Shown: in pieces, positions 5,703 through 5,884 of the stretch
Layout of the letters: the number at the start of each line of letters is the position of its first letter
Numbering within the stretch: position 1 is the first letter of the stretch
Assembly: GCA_002425405.1 (NCBI GenBank)
Contig: DIME01000056.1
Coordinates: 1-5,884, forward strand
From: Candidatus Accumulibacter vicinus
GTDB lineage: Bacteria; Pseudomonadota; Gammaproteobacteria; Burkholderiales; Rhodocyclaceae
Length of the DNA stretch: 5,884 nt
Direction of reading: 5' to 3'
Program-made: the position numbers and the translations under genes
Notes under the pieces: generated by a model
Databases searched by the model: none
Told to the model about the DNA's origin: nothing
What the model saw: only the letters and a program-made list of their open reading frames with translations

Positions 5703-5712
5703 GGGGAAAACT

Positions 5713-5884
5713 ATGCGCATCACCAGCAAAGGTCAGGTGACCATTCCTGTTGAAATTCGCAAACAGGCCGGCCTTATGCCGAATACGGAGGTGGAGTTCG
5801 AGTTCAAGGACGGTGTTGTCCGGCTCATGCCCAAGGGAGGAACACGCGGCCAGCAACTCGTTGAGCGCCTGCGTGGCGCTTTCA
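5713..5884 (+). CDS. AbrB/MazE-type (SpoVT-AbrB fold) antitoxin, N-terminal part
   Basis: Fifty-seven residues are visible before the window ends. The opening MRITSKGQVTIPVEIRKQAG is the classic SpoVT/AbrB swapped-hairpin DNA-binding domain, followed by the second strand pair VEFEFKDGVVRLMPK (about residues 27-41) and then a turn into a helical, toxin-binding tail (QQLVERLRGAF). Family members run to about 70-90 residues, so roughly 15-30 are missing. A strong ribosome binding site (AAGAAGGGGG) lies before ATG 5713 and decides the start. Such proteins neutralise a co-transcribed VapC (PIN) or MazF toxin and repress their own promoter. The toxin gene should begin within or just after the missing end. 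The neighbouring inverted PIN relic makes VapC the likelier toxin class, but that is inference. Confidence 0.88.
   Translation, partial: MRITSKGQVTIPVEIRKQAGLMPNTEVEFEFKDGVVRLMPKGGTRGQQLVERLRGAF

Noticed and set aside
1..5884. CRISPR array, tRNA/rRNA, insertion sequence ends or integrase site
   Set aside because: No regularly spaced repeats, cloverleaf-like sequence, transposase motifs or terminal inverted repeats were seen on either strand.

Overview
The window looks like chromosomal DNA of a Gram-negative proteobacterium. The evidence is an outer-membrane-type OmpA-domain lipoprotein with a lipobox, a relic of an RND efflux pump, a YbdK-type ligase very close to the E. coli protein, and moderately high GC judged by eye. 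A betaproteobacterium is my best guess, but nothing in the window proves the class.

Left part (1-3799, all minus strand): a tight four-gene operon read from right to left. It runs cation/proton antiporter A (2570-3799), class I glutamine-amidotransferase-fold gamma-glutamyl hydrolase of the PuuD/peptidase C26 family (1791-2573), cation/proton antiporter B (500-1777), then a YbdK-type carboxylate-amine (glutamate-cysteine) ligase (1-503, cut by the window edge). Two junctions are 4-base ATGA overlaps and the third gap is 13 bases. The operon therefore pairs an enzyme family that makes gamma-glutamyl bonds with one that breaks them, around two Kef-like membrane transporters that both lack the usual C-terminal nucleotide-binding domain. 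Antiporter A keeps the membrane aspartate expected at the ion site (D155); in a gapless alignment antiporter B has serine there (S184). My hypothesis is a gamma-glutamyl-metabolite-linked ion transport system with one active and one divergent subunit.

Middle (3800-3955): a divergent promoter region in which the two predicted -10 boxes (TATAAT on plus, TATTAT on minus) overlap almost completely. On the plus strand follow a MarR-family regulator (3956-4465) and, with another ATGA overlap, an OmpA-domain lipoprotein (4462-4998). The regulator is well placed to control both its own operon and the antiporter operon.

Right part (4999-5712): a gene-poor scar. It holds the C-terminal relic of a heavy-metal/multidrug RND pump with a one-base frameshift (about 5181-5302, minus), an unrecognised open stretch, and the C-terminal relic of a VapC-like PIN toxin (5480-5689, minus). 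At 5713 an AbrB/MazE-type (SpoVT-fold) antitoxin begins on the plus strand and runs off the edge, preceded by a good promoter, a tandem 7-base repeat and a perfect 6-base inverted repeat that overlaps the ribosome binding site. Its toxin partner would be expected just past the window.
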